DNA from: Heliocidaris erythrogramma
Lineage: Eukaryota > Echinodermata > Echinoidea > Camarodonta > Echinometridae
Length of the DNA: 64,000 bases
Reading direction: 5' to 3'
NCBI GenBank assembly: GCA_025617745.1
Contig: CM046855.1
Coordinates: 42,479,663 to 42,543,662 of the forward strand
The position numbers and the translations under genes were made by a program. Below are positions 53,001 through 63,300 of this stretch, piece by piece; the first letter of the stretch is position 1, and each line of letters begins with the position of its first letter. The notes beneath the pieces were generated by a model. The model saw only the letters and a list, made by a program, of their open reading frames with translations. It was not told where the DNA came from and ran no database searches.

Positions 53001-54770
53001 ATCTGTTGGATGTGTTATTTCATGAGGTATGGGAATAGCTTTATATAAAGGTACGTTAATTGACATATTGTTATATAATTCATATGGTTTTTTCCTACGC
53101 CATTTTCTTAATAGAGTGGTGATCCCGATTTTTCATATTTCGCACCAGACTGCTTCCACTTCAGTGCCAAGGGCCATGCCCAAGGTGGTCTTGAACTTTG
53201 GAGAAATATGGTAAGTCGGAATACTAATTGTTGGTTTATATCGCATGTTGTAAGATTTCTGTAAAAGGTTTAAAAATACCATTCCCATCCATCTCCATTC
53301 CCAGGCAAAATTTGATCACAGCTTCCGGCATCCTATCAGCAGATCAGGTGTATAATTAGTATCGTAAAGTGCTTAGGGTAAAGTAACGTCATTCTCAATA
53401 TAATGCACCCATGCCATGCACCTCCCCCAACCCCACCGACCACGGAGAGCTACCGTTGTTGTGATGCTTTTGCATTCAGAAAAGTCAATAACCATTGGGC
53501 TATGTTACAACACTGATACGACACTTATCTTTTGCCCAAGACTGGTAGATGCATACATGGGGCTTGAAAGTAGACAAATTAACACTATAGCAATATAGAC
53601 AGGTTTGTTAGAGCTGCTCTGACTCCCATTTTGATAACAGTGGAGCTTGGTATGAGCATATTGGTGTAAAGTGTACAGTGATATACACAAATCATTATAA
53701 ATTACCATCTTTCATGAATCATTGTCCATAATACAGCTTGAACCTGTCGGTGGAAAGGCTATCTCTTGGTCTCCAGAACTAATCAACCTTACCTGTCCAT
53801 CCCAGGTAAGTAAAGCTTTAACTACACTCTCATTGGGGCTACATTCCTCTAGATCTGTACATTTTTCTTTATTCATTTACTATTTATTTATATATTTATC
53901 TATTTATATATTTATTCATTCCTTCCACTTGTGCGTGGGATACAACACCCTTTTCATTTAGAAACCTGTTCCGTTCACATTAAGAAATAATTCATACAAT
54001 TTTAGATAAATGAATACCCTATATAAAAAACGAAAAGAATATGAAAAAATATTAAAAATATATCTTTTTCAAAAATGCCCGGGGGACTCGTTTTTCCGAA
54101 GGTTCGTTTTTCCGAAGGTTCGTATTGCCGAAGGTTCATAATTCCAAAACATTTATTTGTTGCATTACTTCAAAGGTTCGTTTATCCTCAGGTTCGTATT
54201 TCCGAAAATGAAAAAAGGTTCATAATTGGGATAAATGAAATAGGGTGCATTATTCCGAAGGTTCGTAATTCCGAAAACTTATTATGTTTTCGGAAATACG
54301 AACCATCGGAATAATGAACCCTATTTCATTTTTGGAATTACGAACCCTATTTCATTTTCTGAAATACGAAACTTCTGAATTATGAACCTTCGGAGTAACG
54401 AACTTTGGAAAACTACATGTAACCAACTGCCACTTAATAGTTTTATATATTTAATATATTTAGGTCTTGAGAATACAAAAAATTACAAAGAGATGATTTT
54501 TTTTTTAAAGAGAACATAAGAAGTACTTTGAGATAGACTGATGCATAATACAACATCTTTCACCATTTTCACTAAAGACACAAACGATGCCTGTTTTATT
54601 TGTGTTACCAGGATTTCCAATATATCTACACCAATTTGAATAGCAAACCTGAGTTTTGGGAGCCGACACAACCCGCAACGACTGCTGGATCAACACGCCC
54701 AATGAATACAGCACTGGTATCCATGATAAGCGTTGTCCTAGGAACACTTATTTTAGCTGCACAACTCTAA
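37920..54770 (+). CDS. PLB1-like: Gene C: phospholipase B1-like GDSL/SGNH lipase, single domain
   Basis: Fourteen exons join without a frame break into 448 residues: 37920-38001, 38714-38838, 43122-43188, 44134-44192, 45123-45190, 47437-47480, 48448-48556, 48913-49111, 49853-49941, 50554-50629, 52276-52380, 53115-53210, 53737-53805 and 54612-54770. An N-terminal signal peptide is followed by the SGNH hydrolase blocks: GAMGDSLT with nucleophile Ser109, SHGGDEN with block II Gly137, FIGGND with Asn220, and [12 protein letters not shown] with Asp353 and His356. The family cleaves acyl chains from phospholipids, lysophospholipids and retinyl esters at cell surfaces. Vertebrate PLB1 has four such repeats; this gene has one. 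Residues 429-446 are hydrophobic with only two residues after them, preceded by small residues (Ala-Gly-Ser, 421-423), as in a GPI-anchor signal. Glycosylation sites NDT, NTT and NLT are visible. Gene D is a tandem paralogue. Confidence 0.92.
38714..38838 (+). CDS. PLB1-like: Gene C exon 2
   Basis: Acceptor TTCAACAG, phase 1 to 0. It encodes [19 protein letters not shown], then [17 protein letters not shown]. The DWN-x-TL and LPGF-x-CY words are shared with gene D. The apparent acceptor TGCAG 13 nt later would break the frame. Confidence 0.85.
39701..40526 (-). mobile_element. Tc1/mariner-type foldback element with transposase remnant
   Basis: TA-flanked, with ~270-bp nearly perfect inverted arms (39706-39972 and 40249-40521) beginning CACTAAAGGAAAAAAGAAAC. 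On the minus strand between the arms (40250-39992) a frame encodes [20 protein letters not shown], the well-known end of the Tc1/mariner DDE catalytic domain including the third acidic residue region. The upstream DDE part is deleted, so it is non-autonomous. It is in gene C intron 2. Confidence 0.8.
40676..40920 (+). mobile_element. tRNA-derived SINE
   Basis: Degenerate box A (GTGGAAAAGTGGTTCATTC) and box B (GAGTTCGAACCCC), then CTAGCGTCCCTTGTTAAGAC and CACCCAGGTGTAAACGGG. The 3' end GGCGCGATAAATAACAG runs into a (TGAT)n tail. It is in gene C intron 2. Confidence 0.7.
41380..42703. mobile_element. CACTG-ended DNA transposon with GGTGTTAA sub-terminal repeats
   Basis: The inverted ends CACTGCAAAAACCAGGGTGT are near perfect, with TA on both sides. 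Many GGTGTTAAAA / TTCAACACC words cluster near each end (41395-41665 and 42590-42690), as transposase-binding repeats do. CACTR ends fit EnSpm/CACTA; no transposase is present. The interior (41917-41969, minus strand) carries a hammerhead-like fold. It is in gene C intron 2. Confidence 0.7.
41917..41969 (-). ncRNA. Hammerhead-ribozyme-like fold (degenerate)
   Basis: On the minus strand: stem I ATGAGGC pairing with terminal GCCTCAT; core CTGATGA; stem II GGGCAG / CTGCCC with a 5-base loop; a GGAAC segment where GAAAC is expected; stem III CGTC / GACG; then the stem I partner. The base before the cleavage position reads GAC where NUH is required, so it is probably inactive. The architecture matches type I hammerheads seen in Penelope-like elements and retrozymes. 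Confidence 0.5.
43122..43188 (+). CDS. PLB1-like: Gene C exon 3
   Basis: 67 nt, phase 0 to 1, encoding [33 protein letters not shown] is the family lead-in to block I. The acceptor is ATTAAG, less canonical; gene D has an exon of the same length. Confidence 0.78.
44134..44192 (+). CDS. PLB1-like: Gene C exon 4: block I with nucleophile serine
   Basis: 59 nt, phase 1 to 0. [19 protein letters not shown] carries the GDSL block; Ser109 is the catalytic nucleophile. Confidence 0.93.
45123..45190 (+). CDS. PLB1-like: Gene C exon 5
   Basis: 68 nt, phase 0 to 2: [22 protein letters not shown]. It matches gene D exon at 63303. Confidence 0.92.
45540..46250. repeat. CCCCTTTTTT-type low-complexity repeat and poly-G
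   Basis: Repeats of CCCAAAAAG.AACCCC and ACACCCCTTTTTTAA words (46020-46190), a (GA)n run at 46061-46077, and a 22-base poly-G run at 46225-46246. Gene C intron 5; no coding evidence. Confidence 0.5.
46264..47350. mobile_element. Diverged TIR element of the telomere-like family, copy 4, with nested foldback
   Basis: Left end TTCTCCGGCTACAATTGCTC; right end GGATCAAATGTCACCGGATA then ATATTTTGTCGGATCTCC resembles copy 2 with GGAGC changed to GGATC. A (TGAT)n run and then a foldback (46475-47058, TTTAAAGGGAAATCC inverted as ATTGCCCTTTAAA, family of 28.26 kb) plus a SINE tail fill the interior. Gene C intron 5. Confidence 0.5.
47437..47480 (+). CDS. PLB1-like: Gene C exon 6: block II
   Basis: 44 nt, phase 2 to 1: [14 protein letters not shown] following a split Ser codon. 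Gly137 is the oxyanion-hole glycine of block II. Confidence 0.9.
48448..48556 (+). CDS. PLB1-like: Gene C exon 7
   Basis: 109 nt, phase 1 to 2: [19 protein letters not shown], then [23 protein letters not shown] is a family-conserved stretch between blocks II and III. Confidence 0.9.
48717..48790 (+). pseudogene. Relic duplicate of the start of exon 8
   Basis: DNA translating as DMPHQARW, then WKMRANRE closely matches the first third of exon 8 ([18 protein letters not shown]) with a 20-base insertion and no splice acceptor. It lies 195 bp before the real exon and looks like a local duplication now decaying. Confidence 0.65.
48913..49111 (+). CDS. PLB1-like: Gene C exon 8: block III
   Basis: 199 nt, phase 2 to 0. 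[19 protein letters not shown] carries the GGND block with Asn220; the CDWC pair is also typical of phospholipase B. Confidence 0.93.
49853..49941 (+). CDS. PLB1-like: Gene C exon 9
   Basis: 89 nt, phase 0 to 2: [20 protein letters not shown], then [15 protein letters not shown] is a family-conserved strand. Confidence 0.9.
50554..50629 (+). CDS. PLB1-like: Gene C exon 10
   Basis: 76 nt, phase 2 to 0: [20 protein letters not shown], then TKEYQ. It has the FCPC pair seen in phospholipase B repeats. Confidence 0.9.
50770..51960. repeat. Composite foldback region with tRNA-like ends in gene C intron 10
   Basis: An inner hairpin at 50819-50916 (CATGCTGGAGGACATAA inverted as TTATGTCATCCAGCATG). 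Then a roughly 200-bp unit (CTTGAGTGA..TTTTGTGAAAG) occurs twice on the left (50930-51420) and inverted on the right (51520-51800). A tRNA-like SINE head with box B GGGTTTCAAATCCC sits at 51812-51900, and a GTCGTGGTATAGAGGATTC fragment at 50787. Open frames here are shadows. Confidence 0.55.
52276..52380 (+). CDS. PLB1-like: Gene C exon 11
   Basis: 105 nt, phase 0-0: [19 protein letters not shown], then [16 protein letters not shown]. The VVLQPF word is a conserved strand; NTT is a glycosylation site. Confidence 0.92.
53115..53210 (+). CDS. PLB1-like: Gene C exon 12: block V, Asp/His of the triad
   Basis: 96 nt, phase 0-0: [20 protein letters not shown] then [12 protein letters not shown]. 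Asp353 and His356 complete the catalytic triad. Confidence 0.94.
53737..53805 (+). CDS. PLB1-like: Gene C exon 13
   Basis: 69 nt, phase 0-0: [23 protein letters not shown]. The LEPVG-K word is a family-conserved end of the lipase domain. Confidence 0.92.
54078..54415. repeat. Palindromic GGTTCGTAATTCCGAA array in gene C intron 13
   Basis: The words GGTTCGTAATTCCGAA / GGTTCATAATTCC repeat about ten times and then appear as the complement (TTCGGAATTACGAACC) after about 54280, so the region can fold into a long imperfect hairpin. The organisation parallels the CTATTCATAAGGAC arrays. Confidence 0.7.
54612..54770 (+). CDS. PLB1-like: Gene C terminal exon: C-terminal anchor signal
   Basis: 159 nt. 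A Thr/Pro-rich stalk is followed by [20 protein letters not shown] and the stop TAA. The absence of a basic cytoplasmic tail favours GPI anchoring over a transmembrane anchor. Confidence 0.88.
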   Translation, partial: DFQYIYTNLNSKPEFWEPTQPATTAGSTRPMNTALVSMISVVLGTLILAAQL

Positions 54771-54993
54771 CTTCAACAGTAGCACTTGTGTAATCAGATA
54801 AGAGAACGTGAATATATTTAGGACAACTTAAACCATGTTAACCAGATGATTTTTTTTTCTTCAGATTTTCATCTTAACTGAACAGCATTACTATAGTACT
54901 ATTTCGAAAATACAATTCTGACCACAAAATGACTGAGATGGAACGTGAAAAGCCGGAAAAGTGATGTGGTATTTTGGCAGACCAGAAAGGGAA

Positions 54994-54999
54994 AATAAA
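54994..54999 (+). terminator. Candidate polyadenylation signal of gene C
   Basis: AATAAA about 225 nt after the stop codon. Confidence 0.45.
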
Positions 55000-57273
55000 T
55001 TGAATTCAATCGATATAATTTCTGGTATCAAGATAAATTGAATTCAACTCATTTACATGTCACATCCGCCGAGCCAATAATCAATGTTGTTTAAGGAATT
55101 CATTAAAAAAAATAATAACATAAACACCATGCTTTGGGAATTCCAATATTCACATTTCAATTGATCATTTATTAATAAAGTCATAGATTTATGGCATATA
55201 TGTATTTGCATATCAGATTATGCTTTGACCTTATTGATATTGTGATAAAGACAGTGCATTTGTGGAAATATTGAATTTGTGACTTTTTATCCGTTTTACT
55301 GGGAATTTGGAATTACTATGAGGAGATTTTATGTATTACAAGAGTTAGTGTTGATACTAAAACAATACTCATCAGTTGAATTCATAACGGACATAGCTGA
55401 CTATAAGGATGCTACTTGAAATTGCAGAGTAAGTTGAATATTTGTTAATAAATCTTACACGATAAATTGTATACAGAGTAAAAATTATATTAAAGTTATT
55501 TTGCCTCCGTAATAAAAGCCAAAAAAAAAAAGAAGACATTGTGTATTTTGTCTGTCCATATCCCCCCCCCCCCTTTAGACTATATTCAGTTCCACTCGTG
55601 GAGCCTTGTTCAAGCTTCATTTCGACCCATGTGACTTTTTGTCACGTCATTCTTTTCGAAAATTGTCGTTAAGATACTGTAAGCTGTTAATAAGCGGTAT
55701 ATTTAATTTATCAATATATCATTTACGAATAATAACACTAATGATGGTGATAGTAATAACAATAATAATAATTATTATTATAATGATAACAATAATAACA
55801 AAAGAAACAAACTGAAGCCGCGGGAATTATCACGGTTCATATGTGTAGGCCCATATTTAAAAAAATTTATGCAAAGGTAAAACGTAAAAGATGAGGAAAT
55901 GGCACAAAACAAGATAATGTTGTAGAATCGTCGGTTCACAAACACGCACATCCACACCCACACACCATAACACGCCCACGCATTTCCCCATATCCCTTTT
56001 CACTCCGCCTACACTCAGGTGGTTAGTGAATTTCTATTTCCCTATTTGTGCCCTCCTTCTCTTTATTTTTTTGTTTTAAGTGGACTAAAAACGAAAGAAA
56101 GTTTAACCCTTTCGAGAAAATTGACATTTTGTGGTTTGGCTCAATAACTTGATTCAGAGCTCTAAAAATATACCAGATGCATGAGTAGAAAAAGCAAAAA
56201 TTGTTGTATGACGATATTGCGTTTGATGCCAGGAATTAAAGAAAAACGAGAATAAGCTTTAAAATTCTTAAATTGGCAACACATTAAGAGGTTCAAATTA
56301 TTTTTTATCAAAATTTACAATTGTCAACTTTTCGACAAATTTTGTAACCATGTATATTAATTTCAAAGACATGACACCTTTTTAAAAAAATGTAGAATTA
56401 AAAGAAAAAATATTGCTGCTATAATTTGAAGAACAGAATGTGATCAATTTAGCCCATAAATAATTCCTGTCCTGAAAGGTTTAAAAGGATATTTATGGTT
56501 TCACAAAATTGAACCATGAACGAGACCAGAATGAAATACAGTTAAAGAGGGAGAGAGAGATTTTTAAAAAATGAGAGAGATGTAATAGAGTGGTTACCAG
56601 TGTTATGATGTGGAAATCATTGTTCATGTGCTTTTTAATTACACAGAGATATATTTTCTATGCTACCAAAATATGCAGGTCTTATCTTGAAATATAAAGT
56701 GCTCAGAAATTGTAATTAGCAGAATAAATGGGGCCAGGATTACCAACCCAAGTCAAAACAGACCGTGCAAGTCAACAAAAGTTCTTTCCTACCGTGTTAT
56801 TTCACCCTAATCAATCTTCCAAGCATTCATTAGTTACATCAAATAATGACAAGCATTTTACGTCAGCCCGTTGAATGCTGGCACCGCGTTAAGATAAAAT
56901 GTATGATAGATTCGAAAGAAGGCGTTCCGTAGGTGTGGTGGGTGACCTAGTTTTTAAAAGAGTTAGTATTATTTGTGGATACATATACAGATGTCACCCG
57001 CCTAGGTCACGCTATACTAATTAAATCAACTTATAATAGGTAGCGCAAATCAGATAAATAGCCATTAAGACATCAAGTGCCATTTATGATGTTTGTATAG
57101 ATAATGACACAGTCATCTGAGGAATCTTTTGAGCTCTTAAAAGAAAACAGGAAGAACCAAAACATTTCGAATACATTAGATCTCCATATCAGTTGGAGTA
57201 GAGCTTTGACAGCGAGGGGACTCTTTGCTGTGACATATTTTCTATTCTGGATATCGAATACAAATTTCTGAAG
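55000..57273. other. Intergenic region between genes C and D
   Basis: Contains a poly-C run (55562-55573), an ATT/AAT microsatellite (55755-55790) and otherwise unique-looking AT-rich DNA. The last few hundred bases should hold the promoter of gene D. Confidence 0.4.
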
Positions 57274-57349
57274 ATGGCAAGAAGTTTCTGGAATACATTT
57301 TTGTTGACAGCTTTACTCTGCTGTCTCAGCACCTGGCAAGCACTTGGAG
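57274..57349 (+). CDS. PLB1-like: Gene D exon 1: signal peptide
   Basis: 76 nt, ATG then a 14-residue hydrophobic core; donor GTAAAT, phase 1. Confidence 0.85.
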
Positions 57350-60300
57350 GTAAATTAAATTTTTAATGTATTTCTATACCATGATATTTTAATATTGTCT
57401 AGTATTTCTTTAATTGTAAGAGCTGTGAAAAATGTTTCTTATAAAACTGTCAGTTGTATTCATTGCAGTAGATTAGTGCCTGCAATACTTCACGATAGAA
57501 TTGATTTTTTATTTAGAATGGAGCAGGGCTGGAATAAAGAACGATTTTAGTCGAGTTTTAAAGGAGAAAGAGAGAGAGAGAGAAGTAAAAAATAATAAGA
57601 TTGATAAAAACATTTAACAAGATACTTCCATCAAGCAATTACAAATTTAAGAAGAAATATAATTTAAAGGTAAATTAACCTTATTTTTTCATTGCCGTCT
57701 CTCTCTGTTTTGCTCTCTCTGTTCTGCATTTCGGTTTGCTTAATTTTTTCTATTTTTTCGATACTCTCAATTTCCTATGATTTCTCATGACACGAAACTC
57801 CATGAGATTTGCGTAGTTTTATCATGTATGCACTTAGCGTTTACATATTTTTTTTAACAAATGTAATTATTTTGTAATTGTGTGTGTGTCTCTCTCTCTG
57901 TCTTGCTCTTCTATGTTGTCGTTTGGATGTTTTTTTTCGTTACTCTAAATTTCCTCTGAATTTCTTATGATACAAAACTGCATGACATTTGTGTAAATTT
58001 GTCGTGTATCTACTTTTCGTTTACATTGTTTTCTGAATCTAATTATGTCTATTCTATTTCCTTATTTTAGATTCTATTTCGTAGAATGTGTCATGCAAAA
58101 ACATAAGCATGTAAATAATTACTCTTCATTCATTCATCTTTTGTCATACATTCTCGATTTTATTTCCATTTATCAACTAGATGAGCGATTTGAAGAGGCG
58201 TATACCAATATAGTCAATGATATGACCTCCATTATGGTAGATTGGAATGAAACGCTCCCTAAGCTTCCCGGCTTCGAGTGTTACGAGAACAGACCGCTCG
58301 GTACCCCGGTAAGTTGGAGGGGTAGTGTGGGGGCGTGTGTGTGTGCGTGCGTGCGTGGGGGTGTAAGAGTAGGAGAGTTTGTGGGAGGGTTGTGCGTGTG
58401 TGTATATGGGCATGCGTGTATGTATAATTCGGTTTACACCAATGTGTATAATCTGATTTCGTCAGGAAAGATTTAGGATTGAACCTTGCGTCGTAAAGGT
58501 ACAGAATGAAGATTACGACAAGACCAACTCACTGGTCAAAGTTGATTTCCTTTTCTTTCACTTGACACTAAACTGACAACTATGACCTATGACAAAAAGA
58601 ATATATCAGTTTATGTTGATTACTGATGTGTTAAGTTTAATCCACTGACTGCTGAATTATTTCATTCCCATAGGTTAAATACAGGAGCTAGCCGGTTCCT
58701 GTAGGCAATGGATTAAAATATAAAGTTTGCTTATTACATCAGTTGATTATTGATTTACTATTACATTCCTATGTATACCTCTGATCATTCTTGATACTTC
58801 GTTTTTGTGGGCTGTGGAAAATATTGTGTTTTATTTTCTGACCAATAAATCATTTAATACATAAACTCACAACTCCTTGTACGGCCTTTTGCTACTTTTT
58901 TATAGTTACAATTTGCTTAGCAACAGCAACAACATCGACAACACCAACTGCGAAAAAAATGGTTTACTAACTTCATTTCAAAATCATTGATTAACTAATT
59001 TAATTTGAAGATGATACATTTCGTCATAACACTTCACGGCCTTGGTCCATGGTCCTCTCTAGTTGTCTAAATAGAGAGGTAAAAAGTATATTTCAGTAAT
59101 CATCTGATATATGATATTCTACCAAACCTTTTTAATTTTACAAGCATAATTATGTCCAACCTCTTTATTATTGCAAATTTTAAAGGCTCACAAGATCTCA
59201 CGCTTTTTCTCATCTTGAAGCTCCAATTCTGTTTGGATTTATCTCGCTTCTCATGATTAAAATTGATTATAAAATGATTATACATTAATTGTTAATGGGG
59301 TTAAATTCAGTAATGAAGTAAATTAAATGTACCTCTTTATTTGCCCTACGGTTGTCTCCGCATGAATTCGAAAAGTTCTAAAGTACGTCACTATTAATGA
59401 CGTTTTACTCTCGGTTCATGAGACTTTCTGTAGCTAACTAACTGGTTTGTGATGTAGAAGTAGTTTTGTTTTGTGAATATATTAACTTTTATTTAATTTC
59501 CTTTCCATTGTGTGCAAAAGTAGATTCAAATTTCGAATAACTAAAATTTAAAAAAAAAATTATGGATTCATAGGTATCATAGAAAAACAAAATACATAAC
59601 TAAGTTATAGGTTGAGATTCGGAAAAATGGAATATAAGTTTCCCACGTATTTTCCAATGTCAGTCATTTCATTACAACATTATATATTTGATATAAATAC
59701 AGTCTCTTTATTGTTTGAAATTTTCTTATGAACTGTCAATAAAATATAAAGTATATCAAATTAAAGCACAATTAATACTCTATCAACATCAATTAAGATC
59801 AAGTTTTGAACTTTCACGCTTGGATGGGCACATTCATGTAACCGTTAGGTCTGATTAAGAAAGTTGCAAATATTGAGCAGGTCCCCATTCAAATGTTAAT
59901 GAACAAGACACTCTTGTTCAACAATGAAAACAAAGAATGAGAGACAACGATGAGGATTTAGCTCTAGATGTCAACTGTAGTCTCGGGACTGCATGGTTTT
60001 GACAGGCAAATTCAAATGTTTCTCGTGATTGTTTTTTTTTCCCCCACATTCTTTTAATTGACTCTACGAGATGAAAATGCTCATCAACATTTGATTGGCC
60101 AGATGCGCCATTTTTTTCAATTTTCTTCCTTTCCAGTTAATGAATATGAACATTACTTCTTAAAAATTGCAAAAATTTAAATAAACGTAAAAACTGAACT
60201 TGTGTGTAATTCATCTACAGATATTTTTTTTACAAGTAATATTTATATGAAGACGAAAAGTTGATCAGTTGTCTCACGATGTGCAAACGAGGAAAGCTAC

Positions 60301-63300
60301 GACGTTTCGACCGCTACTGCTAGTCTTCGTCAGGCAATGAGCATAGACTTTGCTGCGCGCGTGTTATATAGCAGCGGCGGGGATGCGGGGAGCGTGTGTG
60401 TGTGTGTGTAATTGGGTTTTTACAGACGTGTATCAATCAGATATGATTATTTACGTCTGGGACCGACCTTTAACGTCACCATCCGAAAGACGTGACTCAG
60501 TCTCGAACCTGGGTCCGCTGAATCAGTTTATAACTTCCACTGGTAGCTGGATTACAGGCGCACGCCACAACGCCCAGTGGTGTGTGCTATTGTTTGTCTC
60601 TACTCGGGCGCTGTGATTGGTCGGTGCCGCTGGCCAATCACCGGACACGATGTCATTGTTGAGCCCCGCCGGTGCGGGGGCGGCGCTGTCTTTAACTGGT
60701 TCCAACCGGTTTGCCGAGTGGCGCCGAATGGCTAGTAACCATTCCTCTGGGATGTCAATGCCGTTATCCCTATTAATATTGTTCGGATGTAGACTGATCT
60801 GAATCGCTTTCTTAACTCGGCGCGTATACCAATTTATATGCAATAGGCCGATCCACGGCTCCCAAAACGGTCGCAGCCGCTGCGTCCCCAACCCCTGAGG
60901 GGAAACAAGAAAGGAACACGTTAGGTCTTGGGAGGGCTGACTGGATTCCCAAGAGAAAATACAGATCTCGTTTCGATATGCCAACACGTGATATGTAGGC
61001 GAAGCGGCGCCACGATACAGTTATTTAGATAATAAATTTAATTGGTTTGCAGATTGATAATACAGTGATAAACCCTGGAGTGAAGTCCAAGCTGTTGGTG
61101 AAGGTTAACTATACACATTAATTGATAAACACAACACGATCCCTTTTTTGCATCATCATTGCGAGGTGCTAAAACTTCAAAAGTCAGTATTCTTCAGCAG
61201 AGTCGTTTGTTTATCGCATGGCATTTTTTGCTCCTTTGTTTGCATATTACACCCTTTCTTTTTGCGTTAATGAATCGCACTCATCCCCCTTTGCTATACT
61301 TTTTTATTTATTTATTTACCCTCTTTTTGTTGTATTCTACCTTTTATAACACTTGAGAGAAGACTGATAGCATTCTAAAGTTGTTCCAAATCTATCATAA
61401 CTGAATTGAACTAAACTAAAGGCATTCGACTTTTTAAAAAATAAATAATGAATTGGCCAAATATAATTATTCACCTTCTTAAAGTAAAGTGCTTGTTGTA
61501 ACGTGATAGTTATTTCACCCTCCCACCCTCATTTATTTATCCGAGATTATGATATCAATCACATTATAGTTATATGTTGTTTTTATTTCCCTCTGTTTAT
61601 GTGAAGGCGCTGGGTAAGAATCTTGAATTCTCTTGCAAAGTCACCACGCCTTCTGATGAGATTCCTACGTCTGGTGAGCACTTTTTCACACACACATTTT
61701 CATGTCCAATTGAGAATTGTTGAATTTCACATGTTATAATGAAGGAACTAGATATTGGAAAATTTGAAGCAAAATTTTTGATTCTCTGTTTATACGCCTG
61801 TTTTGATAAAACATATGGATAAGCAGACATATTTTTTACAATATCTTTTTCAGAATAATATTTTCACCTATTTCACCAAGGGATATTCTAGTTTTGCTTC
61901 GGGTTTTTGTTAATTTTATTTTTCGCGCTTCTAATTACTGTCTGTTTTCCATTATATTTAGCATTTATTCATACCCTAGCCAAAAAATATGTAGCACCTT
62001 TTAATGCTTTTTATTTCATGTCTCAAAGTACTATATACTTTAAAAAAACGCATTATATCATTGCTTTTTACATTGATACAAAGTAAACAAATTTTAATTA
62101 AAAATATAACGAAAATTCAGGAGGAAGGAAAATTATAAAACAATGAGCTTATGAAGGGAAATTGCAAGGGTATCAAAATGGTTACATAACTAAACGTATT
62201 ACAATATTATCTACAGATCATTTAAACAATATAATAATCTTTTCCCCCACAGTACATCGGCTACGTCCAGCTGATATCAAGGTCATAGGTGCAATGGGGG
62301 ACTCCTTATCGGTGAGTGCCTGAGAGGTTTTTGTCTACAAAATACTATATTCACAATGATAACGAAAGATAATGACTGTCTTGTGTGCTTTATAAAATAT
62401 CACCAGCGCCAGGGCCCTGTTTCACAAAAGATGTCATCAAGAAGAGTTACAACAGTTGTTATAAACAAATCAAATCACGGCATTTTATTGGCTGAGTGCT
62501 AATTTGTTATAGAAATTAGGCAGTTGTAATTGGTCCTGATTTTTCTGAAATAGGGCCCAGATCGATTTTTGAATTGAGTTTCCCAACGGACGATCGTGAA
62601 ATGGAACTGTGGGGATGACATAAATTCCGGGCTGGAATAGTTGGCATCAGATTGGCCAGACGTCAAACGTTGCAAGGAGTATGACGTTTAGTACTTCAAG
62701 CATCCATGAGCAAAATTATGTATTTGATTTGATGTCTTCCCCCAACCTACCCTTAATGCTTACTATGATTTAAAAGGGAAATAAGTTATATCATGTTCAC
62801 GAATTATACTGTAGAGGTTTGCTCCTGCTTGCATTCGATGTCGAAGTGTCTGACAAACCCTTCACTAGTTAATTGGATCGTCGTTCATCTCATTGTGATA
62901 GAAGTGTAAGGCTTTAATGAAAATAAATTTCTTTGCACATTTACGTTATTCTGGTAAATATATAGTGTATCTCTTGCATTGATTGTTAACATAAATAAGG
63001 TCAAAATTAAAATGTTCATTTGTTTGTTTTTATTTCCGTAATCAATGAAATAAACAATATACATTATATAATTCACGATTCATATACGGTGGATATCCCA
63101 TGATTTATAAACAACGGGTGCATGAAAATAGTAAAATGCACTTACCTTATAATATACCGAGTGACATGCAGGGAAAGTTACAAGGTTTCAAATAAACAGT
63201 ATCAACTGTGATAAACTAATTTCTTTGGAAAAAATGTCGAAGTGCATCCACAGCATAGATACATACATTCGTATACATACCGCTCTTTATCTTATATACT

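Noticed and set aside
60523..60987. Host gene on the - strand
   Set aside because: The recognisable segment resembles a Penelope-like element C-terminus, so it is a retroelement remnant.
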